From: Azoarcus sp.
Lineage (GTDB): Bacteria; Pseudomonadota; Gammaproteobacteria; Burkholderiales; Rhodocyclaceae
Length of the DNA stretch: 5,076 nucleotides
Assembly: GCA_031259795.1 (NCBI GenBank)
Contig: JAIRLA010000007.1
Coordinates: 1 to 5,076, forward strand
Direction: 5' to 3'
Both the position numbers and the translations under genes were made by a program. This document shows, piece after piece, positions 1 through 4,854 of the stretch. Position 1 is the first letter of the stretch. Each line of letters opens with the position of its first letter. Under the pieces are notes generated by a model. The model had not been told where the DNA came from, made no database searches, and worked only from the letters and a program-made list of their open reading frames with translations.

Positions 1-935
1 GACAGGGGCGCGCCGGGATTCCGTCCCGGAAAGACCAAGCCGCTTCTGTCGTGCCCGGTCATCGGGTGCAGTTCCTTCAGGATCGCCACGGCTTGCCGGG
101 AGAGCGGGACAAGGTGCTCTGTCTTCGTCTTGCCGACAAAGAACTTCCATTCTCCTTTCTCCAAGTCGATGGCCGCCCATTTCGCGGCGCGTAGCTCGCA
201 TGGGCGCACGAATACCAGTGGTAGCAGGCGAAGCGCGTAGCTCACGGACGGGCCTTGCCCTTCGTACCCAGCTATGTCGCGCAACAGTTCGCCAATCCGC
301 GCCGGTTCCAGCAGCGCGGCGTGGTGCTTTCCTTGCGGATTGGCGAACGCGCCCGCCAGATCGGGAACGGGGTTTCTTTCCGCCCGCCCAGCGTGGATTG
401 CGTAGCGCATGACCATGCCTATTGCCATCTTCGTCTTGTGCAGCGTAGGCAGGGTATCGCCCTCTTCGAGCGGGCGCAGCGCGTTCCATATTTGGCGCGC
501 GGTAATCTCCGCCACGGGCGTGCCGCCGATGATGGGGAAGGCGTACTTCGTGAGTCGGTTCCACTGATTTTCCGCCACGCGGGGGGTGACGTTCTTTCGC
601 CATTGCTCGAACCACAAGGCCGCCACTGTCTCGAAGGTGTTGGCCGCGCGCGCGCGTCGTTCGTCTTTTTTCGTCTGCTTTGCCGCGCCGGGGTCGGACC
701 CGCTGGCGAGCATTCGCCGTGCTTCGTCGCGCCTGCCACGGGCATCTTTCAAGGGCACATCGGGGTACTTGCCGATGGAGAGCGTTTTTTCCTTTCCGGC
801 AAAGCGGTATTTCATGCGCCAGAGTTTTCCGCCTGTTGGCGTGACAAGCAGGTAAAGGCCGCCTGCATCGCTCAATTTACGTGGTTTGTCGGCGGGCTTG
901 GCGGCACGGATCGCGGTATCGGTCAGGGCTGGCAT
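1..935 (-). CDS. P4-type tyrosine integrase, partial (3' end off window)
   Basis: Site-specific tyrosine recombinase that would integrate and excise a genomic island or prophage. Translation from the ATG at 935 gives 311 codons before the window edge; the family is usually about 400 residues, so roughly the last quarter is missing. Domains in order: an N-terminal DUF4102-like DNA-binding domain (about residues 1-90, with LSDAGGLYLLVTPTGGKLWR, LSIGKYPDVPLKDAR and the ASGSDPG turn), a SAM-like core-binding domain (about 100-195, starting TFETVAALWFEQW), and the start of the catalytic domain. The first catalytic Arg is probably R244 in VRPCELRAAKW, where most relatives have RPGELR; the beta-hairpin Lys is K269 or K271 in GKTKTEHLVPLSRQA. 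The HxxR and Tyr motifs lie outside the window, so activity cannot be judged. An AGGA nine bases upstream (945-948) supports this start. The gene reads away from rnpB with its promoter side nearest the presumed attachment site, as is usual for such islands. Confidence 0.92.
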   Translation of the reverse strand, partial: MPALTDTAIRAAKPADKPRKLSDAGGLYLLVTPTGGKLWRMKYRFAGKEKTLSIGKYPDVPLKDARGRRDEARRMLASGSDPGAAKQTKKDERRARAANTFETVAALWFEQWRKNVTPRVAENQWNRLTKYAFPIIGGTPVAEITARQIWNALRPLEEGDTLPTLHKTKMAIGMVMRYAIHAGRAERNPVPDLAGAFANPQGKHHAALLEPARIGELLRDIAGYEGQGPSVSYALRLLPLVFVRPCELRAAKWAAIDLEKGEWKFFVGKTKTEHLVPLSRQAVAILKELHPMTGHDRSGLVFPGRNPGAPL

Positions 936-982
936 GGGATCATATCCTGTGAAGGTACCCCGTTTGGGATAAGCGGGAAATG

Positions 983-1001
983 CCCCCAAGTATACCCCCA
1001 A
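983..1001 (-). repeat. Direct G5-tract repeat pair upstream of integrase
   Basis: Two copies of TTGGGGG (minus strand; 995-1001 and 983-989), spaced 12 bases start to start, flank the probable -10 of the integrase gene. Short repeats in this position are plausible arm-type binding sites for integrase, or an operator for an excisionase/AlpA-like protein. The repeat is seen directly; the role is inferred. Confidence 0.5.
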
Positions 1002-1017
1002 AAAGAGCCGGTTTCTA
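989..1017 (-). promoter_or_regulatory. Putative integrase promoter
   Basis: On the minus strand TAGAAA (1012-1017) and TATACT (989-994) are separated by 17 bases, matching sigma-70 -35 and -10 consensus at four and five of six positions. Transcription would start near 982, leaving a leader of about 45 bases before the integrase ATG. The -10 lies between the two G5 tracts, so a protein bound there would repress the promoter; autoregulation is a guess. Confidence 0.45.
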
Positions 1018-1045
1018 CGGTTCCCGTCCGGGCTGCATAGGACGG

Positions 1046-1087
1046 AAAAAGCCCGGAAACCCTAGTAGATACTGGGTATTCCGGGCT
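1046..1087 (-). terminator. Hairpin with U-run: minus-strand intrinsic terminator (or recombination core)
   Basis: AGCCCGGAA (1050-1058) pairs perfectly with TTCCGGGCT (1079-1087). After one bulged base the stem continues with four more pairs (ACCC with GGGT), giving about 13 pairs around an 11-base loop. On the minus strand the stem is followed by a run of T (complement of the A-run 1046-1050), the form of a Rho-independent terminator. It would stop transcription coming from the rnpB side before it reaches the integrase. No minus-strand gene is visible immediately upstream, so its client is unclear. The inverted arms around a short spacer also resemble a tyrosine-recombinase core site. Confidence 0.55.
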
Positions 1088-1173
1088 AACATCGCATGGC
1101 TTGGGATGCGTCACTCGCTTCTAATGAAGGAACGCGTGTTCGCCACCCCCCGCAGGGAAACTTCACGAATCCG

Positions 1174-1215
1174 CTCCGATCCCCGATACCCAATTTCCGA
1201 TTCCTGATCCCTGAT
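1174..1215 (+). repeat. Six tandem degenerate heptamers upstream of rnpB
   Basis: The stretch divides without gaps into six 7-mers: CTCCGAT, CCCCGAT, ACCCAAT, TTCCGAT, TCCTGAT and CCCTGAT, consensus approximately NYCCYGAT read in register. All six end in AT, and five of the six end in GAT. It stops one base before the extended -10 of rnpB. It resembles the short tandem heptamer repeats seen between genes in several bacterial groups. A related GGGGATC/GGGGATT pair occurs after yraN (4658-4664 and 4672-4678). Confidence 0.7.
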
Positions 1216-1223
1216 GCGATAAT
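1195..1223 (+). promoter_or_regulatory. Putative rnpB promoter
   Basis: GATAAT (1218-1223) preceded by TGC makes an extended -10, ending eight bases before the 5' end of the RNA predicted from pairing with the 3' end (1232). That is the expected spacing for a stable-RNA promoter. At 17 bases upstream lies TTCCGA (1195-1200), a weak -35 falling inside the heptamer array. The extended -10 probably carries most of the promoter strength. Confidence 0.5.
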
Positions 1224-1231
1224 CCGCCCCC

Positions 1232-1614
1232 GGGAAGTTCGCCAGGCAGTCGCCGCGCGTACTCGTGCTGTGCGCGCGGAGGAAAGTCCGGGCCCCATGG
1301 AGCAGGATGCCGGCTAACGGCCGGACGCCGCGAGGCGATGGAAAGTGCAACAGAAAACAAACCGCCGATGGCCCGCGCATGCGGGATCAGGCAAGGGTGA
1401 AATGGCGGGGTAAAAGCCCACCGCGGGACTGGCGACAGGCCCGGCACGGCAAACCCCATCCGGGGCAAGGCCAAATAGGGGAGCAATGGCGTGGCTCGCG
1501 CCGCTCCCGGGTAGGCCGCTGGAGCGGCGCGGCAACGCGCCGCCAAGATGAATGACTGCCCGATGTCCCTCGCGGGACATCCGACAGAACCCGGCTTATC
1601 GGCGAACTTCCCGC
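1232..1614 (+). ncRNA. rnpB: RNase P RNA, bacterial type A
   Basis: Catalytic RNA subunit of RNase P, which removes the 5' leader of precursor tRNAs in complex with the RnpA protein. The ends are set by helix P1: GGGAAGTTCGCC (1232-1243) is perfectly complementary to GGCGAACTTCCC (1601-1612). Universal core sequences are present: GGAGGAAAGTCCGGGC at 1278-1293 (5' strand of the P4 region), CAACAGAAAACAAACCGCC from 1348, GGATCAGGCAAGGGTGAAA from about 1383, GGCAAGGCCAAATAGGGG from about 1464, the GGGTAGG loop at 1509-1515 whose GGT pairs with the tRNA CCA end, and ACAGAACCCGGCTTA at 1584-1598 (3' strand of P4). Length is about 381, against 377 in E. coli. No T-run terminator is seen after it; the gene converges on a lipoprotein gene that ends 57 bases away. 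Open reading frames across this stretch are spurious. Confidence 0.98.
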
Positions 1615-1670
1615 TTCCCTGTCCCGTGTCCGCCATTGCGTCCCCGCGCGGCGGAAGCGGCGGAAACGGC

Positions 1671-2138
1671 TCAATCGCCCGGCGCGGCGGGAGGCGGTTC
1701 CGGGGACGGCGGCGCGGGCGCCGGGGTGAAAACGATCGCGCCTTCGCGCGGCTCGAAGCGCCCGGCCGCCGCGCCGGGCGGCTGGCCGCCGGTATTGTTC
1801 CAGTCCTGCACCCTGCATTCCCCGGTACTGGCCAGATACCACCTCCCGCCCTGATGCAGCGCCCACAGGAGATCGCCCGCTTCATACACGTCGATGGGAA
1901 CCATGCCGGTCCGGTCCGGATGGATGCTCACCCGGCGCTGGCAGTGGGGCAGGCGGGAGGCGACGATATATTGCCTGACTTCGTCTTTCCAGAAATAGGA
2001 CTGCTCGCGCACGAGGATGAGAGCATGATTCTTGCCGTCGATCGGCATCGCGGTCGCGCTGTTCTCGCAGGCAGTGACAAGCGGCAGTACGGCCAGCGGC
2101 GCGAGAATGCGGACGGCGGCGCGGCGCGGAAAGATCAT
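1671..2138 (-). CDS. Small putative lipoprotein, function unknown
   Basis: Encodes 155 residues that I do not recognise as a named family. The N-terminus is a lipoprotein signal peptide: RR near the start, a hydrophobic stretch at about residues 9-22 and the lipobox V-T-A-C with C24 as lipidation site, so the mature protein is probably attached to the inner or outer membrane facing the periplasm. The mature domain (about 30-140) is rich in Trp and Tyr and has two cysteines, C66 (LPHCQRR) and C108 (GECRVQDW), which could form a disulfide; the last 17 residues are Pro/Ala-rich. The start at 2138 is preferred because GAGGAG (2144-2149) sits five bases upstream and it gives a compact signal peptide. 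An in-frame ATG at 2159, overlapping the pyrC stop as TAATG, would add seven residues. Position 20 bases after pyrC implies co-transcription. Confidence 0.75.
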   Translation of the reverse strand: MIFPRRAAVRILAPLAVLPLVTACENSATAMPIDGKNHALILVREQSYFWKDEVRQYIVASRLPHCQRRVSIHPDRTGMVPIDVYEAGDLLWALHQGGRWYLASTGECRVQDWNNTGGQPPGAAAGRFEPREGAIVFTPAPAPPSPEPPPAAPGD

Positions 2139-2143
2139 GGCGG

Positions 2144-2149
2144 CTCCTC
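2144..2149 (-). promoter_or_regulatory. Shine-Dalgarno site deciding the lipoprotein start
   Basis: GAGGAG on the minus strand, five bases before the ATG at 2138, is the clearest ribosome binding site in the minus-strand gene group. It favours 2138 over the ATG at 2159 that overlaps the pyrC stop codon. Confidence 0.7.
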
Positions 2150-2158
2150 GGACGGGCA

Positions 2159-3262
2159 TTACGCGATTTTCCAGGCGAGCGTCTCGCCGGCGCGCAATGG
2201 CGTCAGTTTATTACCACAGTAGCTGTAATTCGCGGGCACTTGCCATGGCTCGCGCCGCAAGGTGATTTTATCCGCATTGGGCGGCAGGCCGTAGAACGCC
2301 GCGCCGTTCAGGCTGGCGAAGGCTTCGAGGCGTTCGAGCGCGCCCGCGGCCTCGAACACTTCGGCATAGAGGCACAAGGCCAGCGGCGCGCTGTAGCAGC
2401 CCGCGCAACCGCAGGCCGCCACTTTGGCGGCGACGGGATGCGGCGCGGAGTCGGTGCCGAGGAAAAAGCGCGGATTGCCCGAGCACGCCGCCTCGACGAG
2501 CGCGAGCCGGTGCTCTTCGCGCTTGAGCACGGGCAGGCAATAGTGATGCGGGCGCAATCCTCCGGCGAACAGGGCATTGCGGTTGAAAAGCAAATGGTGC
2601 GCGGTCACGGTGGCGGCGACATTGGCCCCGGCGGCGCGCACGAAGCGGGTCGCCTCGGCGGTGGTGATGTGCTCGAAGACGACCTTGAGGCCGGGAAAGC
2701 GCCGCACCAGCGGCGTGAGCGTCTTGTCGATGAAAGTTCTTTCGCGGTCGAAGATATCGACATCCGCCGCCGTGGCCTCGCCATGCACGCAAAGCACGAT
2801 ACCGAGCGCTTCCATGCGTTCGAGCACGGGATAGACGCGCTCGATCGCGCTCACGCCCGCATCGGAGTGGGTCGTCGCCCCGGCGGGATAGAGCTTGACC
2901 GCGATCACGTGGCCGCTGTCCCGGGCGCGCTCGATTTCGTCCGGCGGCGTATCGTCGGTCAGGTAGAGACTCATCAGCGGCGCGAAAGCCGTTTTCTTCG
3001 GCACGGCGGCAAGGATGCGTTCGCGGTAAGCGAGCGCCTGCGCCACCGTCGTCACCGGCGGAACCAGGTTGGGCATGATGAGCGCCCGCCCGAAACCGCG
3101 CGCGGAATGAGGCACCACCACGCCGAGCGCGTCGCCGTCGCGCACATGCAAGTGCCAATCATCGGGGCGGATCAGGGTCAGGGACGGGCCTGGGGGAACG
3201 GGAGGCAGGGATTGCGCCGAATCATCGGGCGTCGGCGCGCGCGCCGGTTTACGCGGGGTCAT
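2159..3262 (-). CDS. pyrC: Dihydroorotase, class II (PyrC)
   Basis: Cytoplasmic zinc amidohydrolase that interconverts N-carbamoyl-L-aspartate and L-dihydroorotate, the third step of de novo pyrimidine synthesis. The 367 residues cover the whole family (E. coli PyrC has 348). Visible active-site residues: the H-x-H metal ligands H37 and H39 in [10 protein letters not shown] with R41 for substrate, N65 in MPN, K123 in [10 protein letters not shown] (the carboxylated bridging lysine), H160 in CVHGE, H198 in FEHIT, and the catalytic D271 in GTDSAPH. The [13 protein letters not shown] segment (about 284-296) is typical of the class. The only usable start, at 3262, adds a Pro-rich extension of some 15 residues before the usual N-terminus (TLIRPDDW); no closer ATG, GTG or TTG is in frame. 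No good Shine-Dalgarno is seen. It lies 39 bases after rsmI and just before the lipoprotein gene on the same strand, suggesting read-through from rsmI. Confidence 0.97.
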   Translation of the reverse strand: MTPRKPARAPTPDDSAQSLPPVPPGPSLTLIRPDDWHLHVRDGDALGVVVPHSARGFGRALIMPNLVPPVTTVAQALAYRERILAAVPKKTAFAPLMSLYLTDDTPPDEIERARDSGHVIAVKLYPAGATTHSDAGVSAIERVYPVLERMEALGIVLCVHGEATAADVDIFDRERTFIDKTLTPLVRRFPGLKVVFEHITTAEATRFVRAAGANVAATVTAHHLLFNRNALFAGGLRPHHYCLPVLKREEHRLALVEAACSGNPRFFLGTDSAPHPVAAKVAACGCAGCYSAPLALCLYAEVFEAAGALERLEAFASLNGAAFYGLPPNADKITLRREPWQVPANYSYCGNKLTPLRAGETLAWKIA

Positions 3263-3301
3263 TGTGATCTGTTATGCCGTAAAACTGGGATGGCGATTAT
3301 C

Positions 3302-4222
3302 TCATCGCCGCCGCGCCAATGTATGGGCATATAACGCATTGCGCGGCGCGCCGGTAATCTCCGCCGCCAGCCTCGCGGCGGTCTTGAGCGGCAGTTCGGC
3401 GAGCAACAGGTCGAGCACGCGCACGGTTTCGGCGTCCAGTTCCCCGGCGGGAGCGGCCCCATGGACGACCAGCACGAATTCGCCGCGCCCGCGGTTGGCG
3501 TCGGCGGCGAACCACGCCCCGGCGCCGGCGAGCGGCATCGCGGCGATTTCCTCATGCAGTTTGGTCAATTCGCGCGCCACGAGGAGCTCGCGGCCGCCGC
3601 CGAAAATCTCCGCCATATCGGCCACGCATGCCTGCACGCGGTGCGGGGCCTCATAAAACACCAGCGCGTCGAGCTCGCCCGCCAGCTTCATGAGCGCGTT
3701 TCGCCGCGCCGCCGCCCTGGCGGGCAAAAAGCCGACGAAGCGGAATCCCCCTTCGGCAATCCCAGCCACCGACAGCGCCGCCGCCGCCGCGCACGCGCCC
3801 GGAACCGGCGTCACCGCATAACCCGCGCTTCTCACCCGCGCCACCAGGCGCGCGCCGGGGTCGGAAATCGCCGGCGTGCCCGCGTCCGTAATCAACGCCA
3901 CCCGCCGCCCCGCCGCCAGCCAATCAATGATCCGCCCGGCCGCCTCCTGCTCATTGTGGCGGTGCACGGCCACCATCCGCGTGGCAATGCCGAAAGCGTC
4001 GAGCAAGCGCTGGCTGTGGCGGGTATCCTCGGCGGCGATGACATCGACCGCCGCCAGCGTATCGCGCGCCCTCGCCGACAAATCCCGCATGTTTCCCAGC
4101 GGCGTCGCCACCACGTACAATGCCGGAATATCCGGCAGCGGCGCGACGGCGGATTCGTCGAAAACCGGCTCCGATTGGAAACCTCCCCCTTCAGGGGGCT
4201 GGACTGGACGCGATCTGGACAT
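3302..4222 (-). CDS. rsmI: 16S rRNA (cytidine1402-2'-O)-methyltransferase RsmI
   Basis: SAM-dependent methyltransferase of the tetrapyrrole-methylase fold that methylates the 2'-O of C1402 in 16S rRNA, in the ribosomal P site. From the ATG at 4222 it has 306 residues (E. coli RsmI 286). Family blocks in order: [15 protein letters not shown] (about 35-49), [12 protein letters not shown] (63-74), HRHNEQEAA (87-95), [15 protein letters not shown] (109-123), [13 protein letters not shown] (139-151), [14 protein letters not shown] (164-177), VFYEAPHRV (188-196), LVARELTK (214-221) and a C-terminal [15 protein letters not shown] segment (277-291) followed by NALY. The frame stays open upstream to 4582, but that part is the antisense of yraN and lacks family similarity. 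Residues 1-30 are non-conserved; 7-14 (VQPPEGGG) are encoded by a C5/G5 hairpin. No Shine-Dalgarno precedes 4222. pyrC follows after 39 bases. Confidence 0.94.
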   Translation of the reverse strand: MSRSRPVQPPEGGGFQSEPVFDESAVAPLPDIPALYVVATPLGNMRDLSARARDTLAAVDVIAAEDTRHSQRLLDAFGIATRMVAVHRHNEQEAAGRIIDWLAAGRRVALITDAGTPAISDPGARLVARVRSAGYAVTPVPGACAAAAALSVAGIAEGGFRFVGFLPARAAARRNALMKLAGELDALVFYEAPHRVQACVADMAEIFGGGRELLVARELTKLHEEIAAMPLAGAGAWFAADANRGRGEFVLVVHGAAPAGELDAETVRVLDLLLAELPLKTAARLAAEITGAPRNALYAHTLARRR

Positions 4223-4652
4223 GGGCTGGATTACAAAAGGAAAACCTCGGAACGGGCAAGCCCCGATTGTGAAAGAGCCGCCCTCCCCGGCGCAAGCGCG
4301 CGGCCGCCGCGCCGAAGAACGCGCCGCCATCTGGCTCGGCGCGCGGGGGCTGAAACTCCTCGCCCGCAACGTGCGCTGCAAGGGCGGCGAAGTCGACCTG
4401 ATCTGCCTGGAGCGCGGCGCCCTGCTCTTCATCGAAGTACGGCTGCGCACCAACCTTTGCCACGGCAACGCGGCGGAGAGCATCAGCACCGCCAAGCGGC
4501 GGCGCATCATCCTCGCCGCGCGCTGGTGGCTCGCCGGCGCCGGCAGTGCATACCAAGGCCGCCCCTGCCGCTTCGACGCCATCCTGTTCGATGGCGATGA
4601 CGCAGAAACCGCCGCGCCGCACTGGATTCGCGGCGCCTTCGAGGCCGGGTGA
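4221..4652 (+). CDS. yraN: YraN / UPF0102 family nuclease-fold protein
   Basis: Small, uncharacterised but widely conserved protein with a predicted restriction-endonuclease-like fold; its cellular role is not established. From the ATG at 4221 it is 143 residues (E. coli YraN 131). Conserved features: the N-terminal helix [20 protein letters not shown] (about 28-47), [14 protein letters not shown] (48-61, with E57 and D59), LLFIEVRLR (68-76, E72-V-R in place of the usual EVK), the [13 protein letters not shown] segment (84-96) and CRFDAILFD (116-124). Together E/D59/E72 make the PD-(D/E)xK-like core. A GTG at 4269 in the same frame would give 127 residues, nearer the family norm; neither start has a convincing Shine-Dalgarno, so the start is uncertain. 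The ATG shares CATG with the rsmI start on the other strand. Divergence from rsmI is a common proteobacterial arrangement, but the usual next gene (a SIS-domain protein, DiaA/GmhA) is absent here, replaced by repeats and an IS. Confidence 0.92.
   Translation: MGWITKGKPRNGQAPIVKEPPSPAQARGRRAEERAAIWLGARGLKLLARNVRCKGGEVDLICLERGALLFIEVRLRTNLCHGNAAESISTAKRRRIILAARWWLAGAGSAYQGRPCRFDAILFDGDDAETAAPHWIRGAFEAG
4223..4259 (-). promoter_or_regulatory. Putative rsmI promoter inside yraN
   Basis: On the minus strand TTGCCC (4254-4259) and TGTAAT (4230-4235) are separated by 18 bases, matching consensus at four and five of six positions. The -10 ends only seven bases before the rsmI ATG, so the transcript would start at or next to the start codon. 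This fits the missing Shine-Dalgarno but remains a prediction from pattern alone. Confidence 0.35.
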
Positions 4653-4722
4653 AGACCGGGGATCAGCGCCCGGGGATTGGGGCCAGCAAACGCGGCGCGG
4701 CGGTACTGTCTATCCTCGCCGC

Positions 4723-4748
4723 AAAAAATCAGCGGCGCTCGCGCGCCG
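4723..4748 (-). terminator. GC hairpin with T-run, possible terminator after the IS / yraN
   Basis: CGGCGC (4733-4738) pairs with GCGCCG (4743-4748) around a TCGC loop. On the minus strand it is followed after four bases by six T (complement of 4723-4728), which would stop transcription coming out of the IS element towards yraN. On the plus strand only TTT follows, so it is a weak terminator for yraN. The five-base offset between the stem and T-run lowers confidence. Confidence 0.35.
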
Positions 4749-4756
4749 TTTGGTAC

Positions 4757-4800
4757 GAACTGGATTGCCGCGTTGATTCGCTCCTCGCAATGACGAGTTC
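4757..4800 (-). repeat. Interspersed palindromic repeat of the GTCATTGCGAGGAGCGAA type
   Basis: On the minus strand this reads CGTCATTGCGAGGAGCGAA and ends in GGCAATCCAG, which I recognise as a repeat scattered through many bacterial genomes, with a diverged centre. The ends pair: GAACT (4757-4761) with AGTTC (4796-4800), and ATTGC (4764-4768) with GCAAT (4787-4791). Function unknown; recognition is from memory, not a search. Confidence 0.7.
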
Positions 4801-4812
4801 TCCCGATGGATT

Positions 4813-4854
4813 CCCCTCGCCCCCCGCAGGGGGGAGAGGGTGGCCGAAGGCCGG
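4813..4854. repeat. GC-rich REP-like hairpin, apparently cut by the IS
   Basis: CCCTC-g-CCCCCC (4814-4825) pairs with GGGGGG-a-GAGGG (4829-4840) around GCA, followed by a second small hairpin GGCC-GAA-GGCC (4842-4852). This is the familiar proteobacterial interspersed unit that usually continues GGATGAGGG after GGCCGAAGGCC. Here it stops at GGCCGG, where the IS end begins. Confidence 0.65.

Larger units (their letters stand above)
4653..4854. other. Gene-free repeat-rich spacer between yraN and the IS
   Basis: No credible gene. From left to right it holds a pair of GGGGAT(C/T) heptamers (4658-4678), a GC hairpin with an A/T-run (4723-4748), the interspersed palindrome at 4757-4800 and the REP-like double hairpin at 4813-4852. 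Open frames here have no recognisable protein features. Confidence 0.6.

Noticed and set aside
255..1040. Plus-strand open frame of 261 codons
   Set aside because: Antisense to the integrase, whose minus-strand translation has clear family motifs throughout.
936..1231. tRNA or tmRNA gene as integrase target
   Set aside because: Looked on both strands for a T-loop and acceptor pairing; none found. The only strong stem is the terminator-like hairpin at 1046-1087.
1613..1670. Bidirectional terminator between rnpB and the lipoprotein gene
   Set aside because: Only short GC complementarity and no T-run on either strand, so it cannot be called.
1163..1885. Minus-strand open frame of 240 codons across rnpB
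   Set aside because: Covers the highly conserved RNase P RNA and the end of the lipoprotein gene in the wrong frame.
3263..3301. Separate pyrC promoter in the rsmI-pyrC gap
   Set aside because: CATAAC is a possible -10 but no matching -35 is present at a sensible distance; read-through from rsmI is simpler.
2240..3334. Plus-strand open frame of 364 codons
   Set aside because: Lies antisense to pyrC, which has all its active-site motifs; the frame is open only because of high GC, and its product is Arg/Gly-rich with no family features.
4223..4582. rsmI extended upstream to an ATG at 4582 (426 residues)
   Set aside because: The extra 120 residues are the reverse strand of yraN, show no RsmI similarity and exceed the family length greatly.
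3461..4600. Plus-strand open frame of 379 codons
   Set aside because: Antisense to rsmI and out of frame with yraN; the product is an Arg-rich low-complexity sequence.
4757..4854. CRISPR array
   Set aside because: The palindromic units are of different kinds and do not recur with regular spacers.
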